Source: Roseiarcus sp963816065 (lineage in GTDB: Bacteria; Pseudomonadota; Alphaproteobacteria; Rhizobiales; Beijerinckiaceae). Taken from it: a DNA stretch of 64,000 bases. The DNA lies in NCBI GenBank assembly GCA_963816065.1, contig CAWFJG010000029.1:248001-312000 (forward strand). The letters run 5' to 3'. The notes below the pieces were generated by a model. The model did not search any database, had not been told where the DNA came from, and saw only the letters and a program-made list of their open reading frames with translations. A program made the translations under genes and the position numbers. Shown here piece by piece: positions 34,622 through 43,428 of this stretch. How positions within the stretch are numbered: position 1 is the stretch's first letter; each line of letters begins with the position of its first letter.

Positions 34622-35616
34622 TCGGCATGGAACGATACAGGAACACCGTCGTCGGCAGCTATCCGCGGCCAGTCCAGGCGGCGGACACGATGAAGAAGCC
34701 GACGCTTACGCAAGCCGAAAGCGACGAACTGATCCGCTGGGCGGCTCGGGACCAAAGCGACATCGGCCTCGACGTGATTACCGACGGCGAGGCCTATCGC
34801 GAGAATATGTACTACTTCTATCAGAAGCGGGTCGACGGAGTGACGTTCGAGGCCATGCCACGCCTCACATTCGGCGACGCGGGCTTCGGCATCGAGTGTC
34901 CGCGCGTGGTCGGCCGGATCGAAAACCCGCGCTTCCAACTGGCTCACAACTGGAAGCTCGCCCGCGAGGCGGCGCCGGCCGACGTCCGCGTCAAGCAGAC
35001 GGTGACCGGACCGCATGTTCTCACCCGATTCAGCGTCAATGAACGCAAGGACCTCTACCCCGACGAGCAGGCGCTCTGCCGCGCCTGGGCGGACGTGCTG
35101 CGCCAGGAATTGCAGGAGGTCATCGACGCGGGCTGCCGCGACATTCAGTTCGACGAGCCGATGTGGACGGAGGCGCCTGAACAGAGCGAGTGGGCCGCCG
35201 ATATTCTCAATGAGCTGATCGACGCGCTGCCTCGGTCCGTTCGCGTCGGGTTGCACGTCTGCGGCGGCAACCCGCGGCGCAAGCGGGTCTATTTCACCCG
35301 GTACATGGACCTCGCGCCCGCATTTGGCAAAATCATGATCGACGAGGTCCTGCTTGAACACTGCACGCTCAGCTACGACCTCATGCAACTTTGGGACCTT
35401 TGGGACTTCAAAGGCGATCTGGGCCTCGGCGTGATCGACCAGCGCAGTGACGAGATCGAGACGATCGACGTGATCGCAAAGAGAATCGAACCGGCGCTCC
35501 GGCATTTCTCGCGAGATCGCCTCATCCTCACCAGCGAGTGCGGCTTCGGCCACGTGCCGCTGGAGATCACCCGAGGCAAACTCGCGGCTCTCGTCCAGGC
35601 CTCCCAGATCCTTTAG
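34618..35616 (+). CDS. short MetE-like (cobalamin-independent methionine synthase family) methyltransferase
   Basis: A 332-residue protein equal to the C-terminal catalytic half of MetE; the N-terminal half of full MetE is absent. It starts MERYRNTVVGSYPRP and has ITDGEAYRENM, VKQTVTGPHVLTR and FDEPMWTEAPE. Zinc ligands can be read in GLHVCGGN (His, Cys), in the region of IDEVLLEH (Glu) and in TSECGFGH (Cys). Short core-MetE proteins include methionine synthases with unusual methyl donors and alkyl-transferases such as epoxyalkane:CoM transferase. In a catabolic island it may instead remove a methyl or alkyl group from the substrate; that is speculation. It may start at 34618 or 34627. Confidence 0.82.
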   Translation: MIGMERYRNTVVGSYPRPVQAADTMKKPTLTQAESDELIRWAARDQSDIGLDVITDGEAYRENMYYFYQKRVDGVTFEAMPRLTFGDAGFGIECPRVVGRIENPRFQLAHNWKLAREAAPADVRVKQTVTGPHVLTRFSVNERKDLYPDEQALCRAWADVLRQELQEVIDAGCRDIQFDEPMWTEAPEQSEWAADILNELIDALPRSVRVGLHVCGGNPRRKRVYFTRYMDLAPAFGKIMIDEVLLEHCTLSYDLMQLWDLWDFKGDLGLGVIDQRSDEIETIDVIAKRIEPALRHFSRDRLILTSECGFGHVPLEITRGKLAALVQASQIL

Positions 35617-35760
35617 TCGGCTAGACGGATCCGTTTCGGTTCATCCGGCCCGGACCGTCGGCGGGACGACCACGTCGCCGGGATCGGGGCGGCGCGGCCC
35701 TCGAAGGTCACTCCGTCTCGAGGGCGTACGCGCCGCCGGACGCGACCCGCGACGCCCGCC

Positions 35761-37431
35761 CTACTGCGCCGGGGGCGGCAGCGGGGCTTCGAACACGGGC
35801 GGCGGGGGCGTGACCGTTCCTGGCGTAGCGGGCGCCGCGCGAGGCGCGGGGGGTATGCGGCGCGAGGGAGCCGCGGGCGCGATGGACGACACCGTTTCCG
35901 GCGGCGCGACGTTCGATACGGCGTCGCCGACCGTGTCGAGACCGTAGACGTCGTCGCGGAAGTTGGCCGGTCCGCCGCCGTTCGACCAACCGGTGAGATA
36001 GACCCAGATCACCGGCACGGAATGGGCGAGACGAATTTCGAACGGCGCGCCCTCCTTCACCTTCTGCTGCATCGCCGCCTTGTCCCAGGCGCCGTTCGGA
36101 CCGCCGGGCGTCCCCTCGAGCAGCCACTGGGCGTAATCGTAGACGCCCTCGACCCGCACGCAGCCGTGGCTCAAGAAGCGGTAATCGGCGCCGAACAGGC
36201 GCTTCGACGGCGTGTCGTGCATGTAAACGGCGAGCTTGTTCGGCATGTTGATCCGGATCGAGCCCAGCGAATTGCCGGCCCCCGAATCCTGCCTCAGCGT
36301 ATAGTTGGCGGCGCGCTCCGTGTTCCAGTCGATCGCCCGCGGATTGATCTCGTTGCCGGCGCTGTCGAGGATTCGGATCTTCTGCCGGGTCAGATAGCCC
36401 GGGTTGCGCTGCATATGCGGAATGATTTCCTTCTTGATGATCGAGGTCGGCACGGTCCAGGTCGGGTTGAGATTGACCGACTGAATGTGGGCCGAGATGT
36501 CCGGCGAGGGATGGTCGGGACCGCCGACGATGGCGACGTAACGGTGGGCCACGCGGCCGTTCTCGATCGCCTCGACCGCGGTCGAGGGAATGTTGACCAC
36601 GACATAGCGGTCGCCGAAATCGAAATTCGCCCCGGCCAGACGGTCGGCCGACGAAGCGAGTTCCTTGAACCGGACTTGCGCCGGAACGTTCATCGCTTTC
36701 AGCGTCGCTCCGGCGACGATTCCGGTCTCCTTGAGCCCCATGCGCGCCTGGAAGCGCTCGACTGCGGCGGTGAGTTCGGGATCCCAGCTCTGGCCGGTCG
36801 CGTGGAGCGGCGCGAGATCGCCCTCGATCGCCAGACGTTTGCGCAACTTGGCGACCTGCGGTCCCTTGTCGCCGGGGCGCAGGGCGGTGACGTCGGTCGG
36901 CCAGCCGCCGGCGTCGACGATCGCGCCGTAGCGTTCGGAGGCCTTGGCGGTGGCGAAGAAGGTGTTGGGCTGAAGCGTCGGATCGGGATCGGTCGAGAGA
37001 GCGGTCTCGAGCGGCCGCGGCGGCGGCGCGACCTTCTTCGGCTTTGGCGGGGCGGCGGCGGCTGCCGGCGCGGGCGGGGCCGGGTTCGCCGACGGCGCCG
37101 TGCCGACGGCGGGCTGGACGCCGGCGGGGCTCGAGGCGGCGGGCGCCGACGTCGAGGCGTCCTGAGGCGGCATGAAGGGCGCCGGCGGAGCGCTCGCCGC
37201 AGACGCGGGCGTGGACGCGGGCGCGGCCGCCGCCGATGCGGCGGGCGTTGACGGCGTCGCGCCGGCGGTCGGCGTCTTGACCGATGGCGACGTTGCCGCG
37301 GAGGGCGACGCCGCGGCGGACGCCGGATTCGTGGCCGACGGCGCGGGCGAAGCCGGGGTCTGCGCGAACGCGGCGGCGGTCAGAAGAGGCGCGCAAGCAA
37401 CTGCGCCGGCAAGCAAGACGCGAAATCTCAT
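35761..37431 (-). CDS. large L,D-transpeptidase with peptidoglycan-binding domain (LdtD/YcbB-like)
   Basis: A 556-residue periplasmic enzyme. The signal peptide is MRFRVLLAGAVACAPLLTAA. A low-complexity Ala/Pro/Ser linker of about 110 residues follows, then a PG_binding_1 repeat (GDKGPQVAKLRKRLAIEGDL; ELTAAVERFQARMGL), the YkuD domain (YVVVNIPSTAVEAIENG; VGGPDHPSP; PTWTVPTSIIKKEI) and the catalytic FLSHGCVRVEG. A proline-rich C-terminus ends the protein. The layout matches LdtD/YcbB, which makes 3-3 cross-links. The start at 37431 is the first Met before the signal; the extra frame to 37524 is Arg/Cys rich and unlikely. Confidence 0.9.
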   Translation of the reverse strand: MRFRVLLAGAVACAPLLTAAAFAQTPASPAPSATNPASAAASPSAATSPSVKTPTAGATPSTPAASAAAAPASTPASAASAPPAPFMPPQDASTSAPAASSPAGVQPAVGTAPSANPAPPAPAAAAAPPKPKKVAPPPRPLETALSTDPDPTLQPNTFFATAKASERYGAIVDAGGWPTDVTALRPGDKGPQVAKLRKRLAIEGDLAPLHATGQSWDPELTAAVERFQARMGLKETGIVAGATLKAMNVPAQVRFKELASSADRLAGANFDFGDRYVVVNIPSTAVEAIENGRVAHRYVAIVGGPDHPSPDISAHIQSVNLNPTWTVPTSIIKKEIIPHMQRNPGYLTRQKIRILDSAGNEINPRAIDWNTERAANYTLRQDSGAGNSLGSIRINMPNKLAVYMHDTPSKRLFGADYRFLSHGCVRVEGVYDYAQWLLEGTPGGPNGAWDKAAMQQKVKEGAPFEIRLAHSVPVIWVYLTGWSNGGGPANFRDDVYGLDTVGDAVSNVAPPETVSSIAPAAPSRRIPPAPRAAPATPGTVTPPPPVFEAPLPPPAQ

Positions 37432-37608
37432 CAATCGAAACCTGCACGAGGCGCACGCGCGCCCCCTTGGACACGCCCGCCGCCGCCTTTCATTTACCAA
37501 CCGAAGGTTACTAAATTCGCACAAAGGCGAACTTGCGGCGACCTCGCGTCAACCCTAACGGCAAGTCGACCGAGGGCGCGCGGCCGCGAGCGCCGACCGC
37601 TCCGGCTT

Positions 37609-38301
37609 TCAGCCGGCGATCACGATGTGAAGGCGTCTCGGCCCATGCGCGCCGAGCAGCAGCGTCTGCTCGATGTCGGCGGAGCGCGACGGACCGGTGA
37701 CGAAATTGACCGTGCGCGGCGCGCCGCCCTTGCCGTAGCCGGCGCGCAACCGGGCAATGGCCGCTTCATAATCCGCTACGACATCCTCCCGCTCCACCAC
37801 CACGATGTGATTGTCCGGCAGGAAATTGAGCGTGGTCGGGTTGTCGGCCCCGGACACGAGGGCGACCGTTCCGGTCTCGGCGATGCCGGCGAGCGCCATC
37901 GCCACCGCATTGACGTCGTGGCCGTCCGAAGCGCCGGCGGCGATGTCGAGCGCCGTGGCGTCCCACGGCATCGCCGCGAGACGAGCGTCGGCCCCCATGC
38001 GCAGGGTCGCCGGCGCATTGTTGTCGCGCAGGAAGCGGGCCACCTCCGCCGGCGCGTCGGCGAGCCGAGCGACCTCGGCGACCGTTGCCTGCGCGCGCTC
38101 GGCCTCCGCCTTGAACGTGGCGACGCGCGCGTCGGCGTCGCCCTGGCCGCGTTGCGGTACGATCCCGACGGGCGCCTCCGCCAGCCGTCGCTCGACATCG
38201 AACCGGCGCGGCGCCTCGGACCCGGTCACGCCGAGCGAACGGCGGATGCCGGCCAGCACCGCTTCGCGCGCCTCTACGTCGCCGCTCCGTGTTTCATTCA
38301 C
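37609..38301 (-). CDS. lutC: L-lactate utilization protein LutC
   Basis: A 230-residue LUD-domain protein, the third part of the LutABC iron-sulfur L-lactate oxidase system. Seen: RPVRIVVAG-like tail (GPRRLHIVIAG), DNPTTLNFLPDNHIVVVERE, GIAETGTVALVSG and VTGPSRSADIEQT, the signature of LutC/YkgG. Translation starts at GTG 38301, which overlaps the LutB stop as GTGA. It is the last gene of lutA-lutB-lutC, all with four-base overlaps. Confidence 0.9.
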   Translation of the reverse strand: MNETRSGDVEAREAVLAGIRRSLGVTGSEAPRRFDVERRLAEAPVGIVPQRGQGDADARVATFKAEAERAQATVAEVARLADAPAEVARFLRDNNAPATLRMGADARLAAMPWDATALDIAAGASDGHDVNAVAMALAGIAETGTVALVSGADNPTTLNFLPDNHIVVVEREDVVADYEAAIARLRAGYGKGGAPRTVNFVTGPSRSADIEQTLLLGAHGPRRLHIVIAG

Positions 38302-39724
38302 TTCACCGCTCCGCTTTTGGCCCGCCACTGGCTCTGGAAGGTCGCCCTTTCCGGCGCGGCGAGGTCGCGATAGTTGGTCCAGCCGCCGGCCAGCGGCGCC
38401 CGCGCGAACCGGCCCTTGCCGCGTCCGAGGAGATTGAGCGCCTTGACGAACAGCCCGGTCGCGAAGCGGTAGAGGGTCGGCCGGCGGGCGAAGAACGCCC
38501 ACAAGCCGAGGCCGTATCGGACCGGGGCGGGCGACAGGGCGCGCTCGAATTCGCGCTCGCGCCAGCGCCGCATCATCCGCGGCAGGGGGATGCGCACCGG
38601 GCAGACCTCTTCGCAGCGTCCGCAGAAGGTCGAGGCGTTGGGCAGCTGTCCTCCCTCGGCGACGCCGATCAGCGACGGCGTCAGCACCGCGCCCATCGGC
38701 CCCGGATAGACCCAGCCGTAGGCGTGTCCTCCGACCGCCTGATAGACCGGGCAATGGTTCATGCAGGCGCCGCAGCGGATGCAGCGCAGCATGTCCTCGA
38801 ACTCGCCGCCGAGCATCGACGAGCGGCCGTTGTCGAGGATCACGACGTGATACTCCGACGGGCCGTCGGGATCGTCCGGCCGGCGCGGGCCGGTCGAGAA
38901 GGTGGTGTAGACCGAGGCGTCCTGGCCCGTGGCCGAACGCGCGAGCACCCGAGGAGCTGCGCGGCGTCCTCGAGCGTCGGCACGATCTTCTCGATCGAGG
39001 CGATGACGATATGCGTCCCCGGAAGGATCTGGGTCAGGTCGCCGTTGCCCTCGTTGGTGACGATGACCGACGAGCCGGTCTCGGCGATGAGGAAATTCGC
39101 GCCGGTGACGCCGACGTCGGCGGCGAGGAACTTCGCCCGCAGCACCGCCCGGGCTTCGCCGAGCAACTGCTCGGGCTGGCTGAGATCGCGGGTTGGCGGC
39201 AGGTCGCGGTGAGCCTTGCGAAAATCCTGCTCGATGTCGCGCTTCGTCACATGGATCGCCGGGGCGATGATGTGGGACGGCGTCTCGCCGCGCAGCTGGA
39301 TGATGTATTCGCCGAGGTCGGTCTCGACCGCTTCGATCCCGGCCGCCTCGAGCGCCTGGTTGAGCCCGATCTCCTCGGAGATCATCGACTTGCCCTTGGT
39401 GACGCTCTTCGCGCCGACCCGCCGGCAGAGCTCGATGACGATCCGGCGCGCCGCCTCCGCGTCCTCGGCGTAGTGCACGTGGCCGCCGCCTTCCGTGACC
39501 TTGCGCTCGTAGGCCTCGAGATAGAGGTCGAGATGGGCGAGCGTATGGTCCTTGATGGCGCGGGCGCTGTCGCGCAAGCGTTCGAATTCAGGCAGCCGGT
39601 CGGCGGCCGCCGCGCGCCGGCCGGTGAAGTTGCGGGCGTGGACCAGCGCCCCTTGCAGGCGCGCGTCGGTCAGCGCGTCGTGGACGTTGTCCTTGAAGCG
39701 GGACGAGGTCGGAACGGCGGTCAT
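38298..39724 (-). CDS. lutB: L-lactate utilization iron-sulfur protein LutB (one-base frameshift)
   Basis: About 475 residues after correction. The N-terminal LUD domain includes TKGKSMISEEIGLNQALEAA, GEYIIQLRGETPSHIIAPAI and GVTGANFLIAETGSSVIVTN. The ferredoxin-like part has CIRCGACMNHCPVY and FCGRCEEVCPV for two [4Fe-4S] clusters. The frame breaks at 38951, where one G of a GG pair (plus strand) is missing; adding it joins EDAAQLLRVLARSATGQD and the YTTFSTGPRR stretch. It starts with an ATGA overlap on lutA. The protein passes electrons from lactate oxidation toward the quinone pool. Confidence 0.85.
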
Positions 39725-40518
39725 CGCCGGCCCTCGGTCTGCGGCTCGCCGATCGCCGGCCCGTCCGCCATCCCGGCCAGCACCTCCGCCACATGCCGCG
39801 CCTTCACCGGAGAATTCGCGCGCTGAAGCTTGCCCGCCATGTTCAAGAGGCAGCCGAGGTCGCCGGCGAGCACGGTCCCGGCGGCGGACTTGCGAATGTC
39901 GTCGGCCTTTTTGGAGACGATCGCATTGGATAACTCGCCATATTTGGCGGCGAACAGGCCGCCGAAGCCGCAGCAGACCTCGGATTCGTCGAGCTCGACC
40001 AGGCTCAGGCCCTCGACGCTCTCGAGCAGCCGTCGCGGTTGCGTCTTGACGCCGAGCTCACGCAGGCCGGCGCAGGAATCGTGATAGGCGACCGTGCCAT
40101 CGAAGCGCGCGGAAACCCGCTCGACGCCGAGGACGTCGGTCAGGAAGCTCACCAGTTCATGCGTCTTTTCGGCGAAGCGCTCGGCCTTGCGCGCCATTTC
40201 GGGCTCGCCGGCGAACAGCTCGGGGTAGTGCTTGATCAGCATGCCGCCGCAGGAGCCGCTCGGCGCGACGACGTAGTCGCAATCGGCAAAGGCCTCGATC
40301 GCCTGGCGGGCGAGCTCCGTCGCGGTCGCCCGGTCGCCGGAATTGTAGGCGGGCTGGCCGCAGCAGGTCTGGGCCGGGACGAACACCTTGCAGCCTGCGT
40401 CCTCGAGCAGCTTGACGGCGGCGAAGCCGACCGTCGGGCGCATGAGATCGACGAGGCAGGTGACGAACAAGCCCACGCGGGGGAAATGTCCGCGACCGTC
40501 AGAAGCGCTTGCAGTCAT
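39721..40518 (-). CDS. lutA: L-lactate utilization protein LutA (CCG-domain)
   Basis: A 265-residue (Fe-S)-binding protein with two CCG domains, the first subunit of the LutABC lactate oxidase. Seen: GLFVTCLVDLMRPTVG, QTCCGQPAYNSGD, VAPSGSCGGMLIKHYPELF, YHDSCAGLRELG, EVCCGFGGLFA and DLGCLLNMAG. The start MTASASDGRG at 40518 fits; the longer Arg-rich frame to 40611 overlaps the start of the divergent pncB gene. The promoter must lie in the roughly 75-base divergent gap shared with pncB. Confidence 0.92.
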   Translation of the reverse strand: MTASASDGRGHFPRVGLFVTCLVDLMRPTVGFAAVKLLEDAGCKVFVPAQTCCGQPAYNSGDRATATELARQAIEAFADCDYVVAPSGSCGGMLIKHYPELFAGEPEMARKAERFAEKTHELVSFLTDVLGVERVSARFDGTVAYHDSCAGLRELGVKTQPRRLLESVEGLSLVELDESEVCCGFGGLFAAKYGELSNAIVSKKADDIRKSAAGTVLAGDLGCLLNMAGKLQRANSPVKARHVAEVLAGMADGPAIGEPQTEGRR

Positions 40519-40592
40519 GATGGCCCGGAATCCTCGCTCGCGCGCCCCGGCGCGCCCTTGTCGCCTCCCGAGCGGCCCCCTAAACTCGCACA

Positions 40593-41906
40593 ATGGCCAC
40601 GGACATCGCAACCCGCGTCTACAATCACGCGTTCCGGATCGACCCGGCGATCCGGACGCTGCTCGACACCGATTTCTACAAGCTCCTGATGCTGCAAATG
40701 ATCTGGAAGATGCATCGCGAGCGCCTGGTGACCTTCCAACTGATCAATCGCACTGCGTCAATTCGCCTCGCCGAGATCGTCGACGAGCGCGAGCTGATCG
40801 ACCAGCTCGACCACGCGCGCACCTTGAGGTTCGCCAAGAACGAACTGATCTGGCTGGCCGGCAACACCTTTTACGGGACCAGGCACATTTTCGAGCCCGC
40901 GTTCATGGAGTGGCTCGCCCATTTCCGCTTGCCGGACTACGAGCTCACCCAGCGCGATGGCCAGTACGAGCTGACCTTTTCGGGTCTCTGGTGCGAGACG
41001 ACCATGTGGGAGATCCCGGCGCTCGCCATCATCAACGAACTGCGCGCGCGGGCGGCCACCCGCGACATGAGCCGGTTCGACCTCGACGTGCTCTACGCCC
41101 GCGCCAAAGCCAAGCTGTGGTCGAAGGTCGAGCGGCTGAGAACGCTGGCGCGCGAGGGGCCGCTGAGGCTGTCGGACTTCGGCACCCGCCGGCGGCACGG
41201 CTTCTTGTGGCAGCGCTGGTGCGTGGAAGCGTTGCAGGAGGGGCTCGGCGCCAGCTTCATCGGCACCTCCAACGTCAAGCACGCCATGGACACCGGCCTC
41301 GAGGCGATCGGAACCAACGCTCACGAGCTGCCGATGGTCTACGCCGCGACCGCTCGCGACGAAGCGGAGCTGCGCGAGGCGCCCTACGCGGTCCTGCGCG
41401 ACTGGGCGACCATGTACGGCGGCAACCTCCTGGTCGTGCTGCCCGACTGCTTCGGCACGACCGCCTTCCTGCGCAACGCGCCGGACTGGGTCGCCGACTG
41501 GAAGGGCGCCCGCCCCGATTCCAAGCCGCCGATCGAGGCCTCGTACGAGTTGATCGACTGGTGGAAGGCGCGCGGCCGCGATCCGTCCGAGAAGCTGATG
41601 GTGCTCTCCGACGCGATGAACGTCGACACGATCGAGGAGTCGGCGCGGGCGCTGCGCGGCAAGGTCAACCTGTCGTTCGGCTGGGGCACCAACCTCACCA
41701 ACGACTTCCTCGGCTGCGCCCCGGCGGGCGCGGACGGCCAGCTGCGCGCCATCTCGCTCGTCTGCAAGGTCGTCGAGGCCGACGGCCGCCCCGCGGTCAA
41801 GCTCTCGGACAATCCGAACAAGGCGCTGGGCTCGCCCGAGCAAATCGAGCGCTACCAGCGGGTGTTCGGGGTGAACGGCATGGCGGAACAGCCGGTCGAA
41901 GTTTGA
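40593..41906 (+). CDS. pncB: nicotinate phosphoribosyltransferase
   Basis: A 437-residue enzyme that joins nicotinate and PRPP to make nicotinate mononucleotide in NAD salvage. Seen: LLDTDFYKLLMLQMIW at the start, FSGLWCETTMWEIPALAIIN, DFGTRRRHGFLWQRWCVEAL, GTSNVKHAMDTGLEAIGTNA with the catalytic His region, and SFGWGTNLTNDF. Length and motif order match PncB. It is divergent from lutA and ends just before a long perfect palindrome. No strong ribosome site is visible before the ATG. Confidence 0.95.
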   Translation: MATDIATRVYNHAFRIDPAIRTLLDTDFYKLLMLQMIWKMHRERLVTFQLINRTASIRLAEIVDERELIDQLDHARTLRFAKNELIWLAGNTFYGTRHIFEPAFMEWLAHFRLPDYELTQRDGQYELTFSGLWCETTMWEIPALAIINELRARAATRDMSRFDLDVLYARAKAKLWSKVERLRTLAREGPLRLSDFGTRRRHGFLWQRWCVEALQEGLGASFIGTSNVKHAMDTGLEAIGTNAHELPMVYAATARDEAELREAPYAVLRDWATMYGGNLLVVLPDCFGTTAFLRNAPDWVADWKGARPDSKPPIEASYELIDWWKARGRDPSEKLMVLSDAMNVDTIEESARALRGKVNLSFGWGTNLTNDFLGCAPAGADGQLRAISLVCKVVEADGRPAVKLSDNPNKALGSPEQIERYQRVFGVNGMAEQPVEV

Positions 41907-41972
41907 CCCCGTCAAACCGCGGAAGCGCGGCCGCGCTCAAGGAAGGCGTGGTCTCCACAGCGCTGTGAATGC

Positions 41973-42007
41973 GCGCGACCCGTCTCCCGTCGGGAGACGG
42001 GTCGCGC
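41973..42007. terminator. 35-base perfect palindrome after pncB
   Basis: The left arm GCGCGACCCGTCTCCCG (41973-41989) and right arm CGGGAGACGGGTCGCGC (41991-42007) pair over 17 bases around a single T. It lies 67 bases after the pncB stop and would form a very stable hairpin, but no T-run follows on either strand. A terminator or mRNA-stabilising hairpin is likely; a dispersed repeat is possible. Confidence 0.55.
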
Positions 42008-42282
42008 GGCGCACATCCTCGTCGCGGGTCAGCCCGCGCAGAATGGGCATGTCAGCCGATTCACTGGGTCCTCGCCCTTCCTGCCCGACCGTGACGCATA
42101 CGGAAACAAGACACTGGATATAGCGTCCGAGCGACAGGGATCCGCGCGCCCCTCGTGAGCGCCCAGGAGCGGGCCGGATCGTGCTTTTGGCGGCGCCTGC
42201 GCATTGCGTTCGCAGGGCGCGAAGTTTCGGAGATAGGTTCCCGTTTGGGTCGCTACGTCGCCGACGTTGTCTTCAAGCATCA

Positions 42283-42408
42283 AGACTCGTCATCGAACGC
42301 GATGGCAAGCAGCACGCCGGGTTCGTCGACTGCGACGCGCGCCAGAAAATCGCCCGAGTCGCCAACTCTCCGCGCAACCTGCTTGAAAGTAAGGTAGAAG
42401 TTCCTTAC
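42283..42408 (+). pseudogene. relic of a DUF559 endonuclease-like protein
   Basis: About 40 codons read RLVIERDGKQHAGFVDCDAR and then ARVANSPRNLLESKVEV, recalling the LVIELDGxQH...DARR core of small DUF559 (VSR-like) proteins. The N-terminal half and the RFWNNEV motif are not intact. The rest of the 42008-42453 gap shows no gene. Confidence 0.35.
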
Positions 42409-42453
42409 ATTGGACACGCTGGACCCTGCTGATCGAAGGCGCCAAAATTCGCC

Positions 42454-42708
42454 ATGAGGAATACTCTGAAAATCACCTCAAAAGGGCAGGTCACGCTGCG
42501 CAAGGCGGTGCTGGACCAGCTCGGCGTTCGGCCGGGCGACAAGATCACAGTCGAGGTTGTCGCTCCGGGTCGCGCAGAAGTGAGGCCGGCCGAGGCGGAC
42601 GCCGGACTTGAAGCGTTCGTCGGTTGCCTGAAAGAGACTGGCGGCGCGGCTCTCTCGATCGAAGAGTTGAATGCGATTGTCCGCGACGGCTGGGCAGGCA
42701 AGCGGTGA
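42454..42708 (+). CDS. vapB: AbrB/SpoVT-type antitoxin (VapB-like)
   Basis: An 84-residue swapped-hairpin DNA-binding protein: MRNTLKITSKGQVTLRKAVL, then GVRPGDKITVEVV. The C-terminal half (ALSIEELNAIVRDGWAGKR) would wrap the toxin. It pairs with a PIN-domain gene whose GTG start overlaps its stop (GTGA), the standard toxin-antitoxin layout. The antitoxin should both neutralise the toxin and repress the operon. No clear operator was found upstream. Confidence 0.85.
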   Translation: MRNTLKITSKGQVTLRKAVLDQLGVRPGDKITVEVVAPGRAEVRPAEADAGLEAFVGCLKETGGAALSIEELNAIVRDGWAGKR

Positions 42709-43103
42709 GGATCACGGCGGACACCAATGTCCTGGTGCGCGCGGCGGTGATGGACGACCCGACGCAAGCCGCATTGGCGATCGCCGCGCTCATCGAAGCG
42801 GATCTGGTCGCAGCCCCGCTTCCTGTGCTGTGCGAGTTCGTTTGGGTGATGATGCGCGGCTACAAGAGAAGCGCTGAGGAGGTCGCGGCAGCGTTACGAA
42901 AACTGGCGGCGAGCGCGAGCGTTGTCGTCGACCGGCCGGCGGTCGAGGCCGGCCTCGTCCTTCTCGAACAGGGCGGCGACTTCGCCGATGGCGTCATTGC
43001 CTTCGAGGGCCGGCGCGCAGGCGGCGGGGTGTTCACGAGCTTCGACCGGGATGCAGTGGCGCTGGTCGCCGCGGCGGGCGGCGAGACGCGCTTGCTGGGA
43101 TGA
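42705..43103 (+). CDS. vapC: PIN-domain ribonuclease toxin (VapC-like)
   Basis: A 132-residue PIN-domain endoribonuclease with a GTG start at 42705. The acidic metal-binding residues are visible: Asp in ITADTNVLVR, Glu in VLCEFVWVM, Asp in GGDFADGVIA and Asp in TSFDRDAVAL. Known VapC toxins cut tRNA or rRNA and halt translation. Coupling to the AbrB-type gene upstream makes a complete VapBC module; it sits by a DUF559 relic and near REP-like repeats, in a small accessory pocket. Confidence 0.88.
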   Translation: MRITADTNVLVRAAVMDDPTQAALAIAALIEADLVAAPLPVLCEFVWVMMRGYKRSAEEVAAALRKLAASASVVVDRPAVEAGLVLLEQGGDFADGVIAFEGRRAGGGVFTSFDRDAVALVAAAGGETRLLG

Positions 43104-43128
43104 GAGACGGCCGGCGCGGCGCCCTCAA

Positions 43129-43160
43129 CCGCTGTCGCCGGGCTCGCCCCGGCGATCCCG
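43129..43160. repeat. REP-like palindromic repeat after vapC
   Basis: CGCCGGG (43136-43142) and CCCGGCG (43148-43154) pair around CTCGC inside CCGCTGTCGCCGGGCTCGC. The GTCGCCGGG...CCCGGCGATCC form is a dispersed intergenic palindrome common in alphaproteobacterial genomes. The rest of 43104-43428 shows no gene. Confidence 0.55.
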
Positions 43161-43428
43161 CCTTCGCCGTGAAGCGCGGGGGTTGCGGGCGTGGTCCGAA
43201 CGTAGGATCGCGCCGCCCGTCATTGTCGATCGGGTGCCGCGAAGGAGCCGCGGGAGAGAGGCGTTCCGGGCGTGTGAACGGCGATCTGGACGCCGGAGCC
43301 GGCCCGCGGACGAGCGGCGAGGCCGCCAGGGGCCAGCGACGACAGTCCGCCCCTTCAGAGTCGCTGGACCCTTTGAGCCCTCTGCCTTTCAACAGCCCGC
43401 AAACCGCCCGCGCCGCCGTCCGACGCCC

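Noticed and set aside
36022..37251. A 409-codon open frame antisense to the large L,D-transpeptidase
   Set aside because: A shadow of the Ala/Pro-rich coding sequence; no domain is recognisable.
42029..42283. An 84-codon minus-strand frame after pncB
   Set aside because: No family match, no ribosome site, and it overlaps the DUF559-like relic on the other strand.
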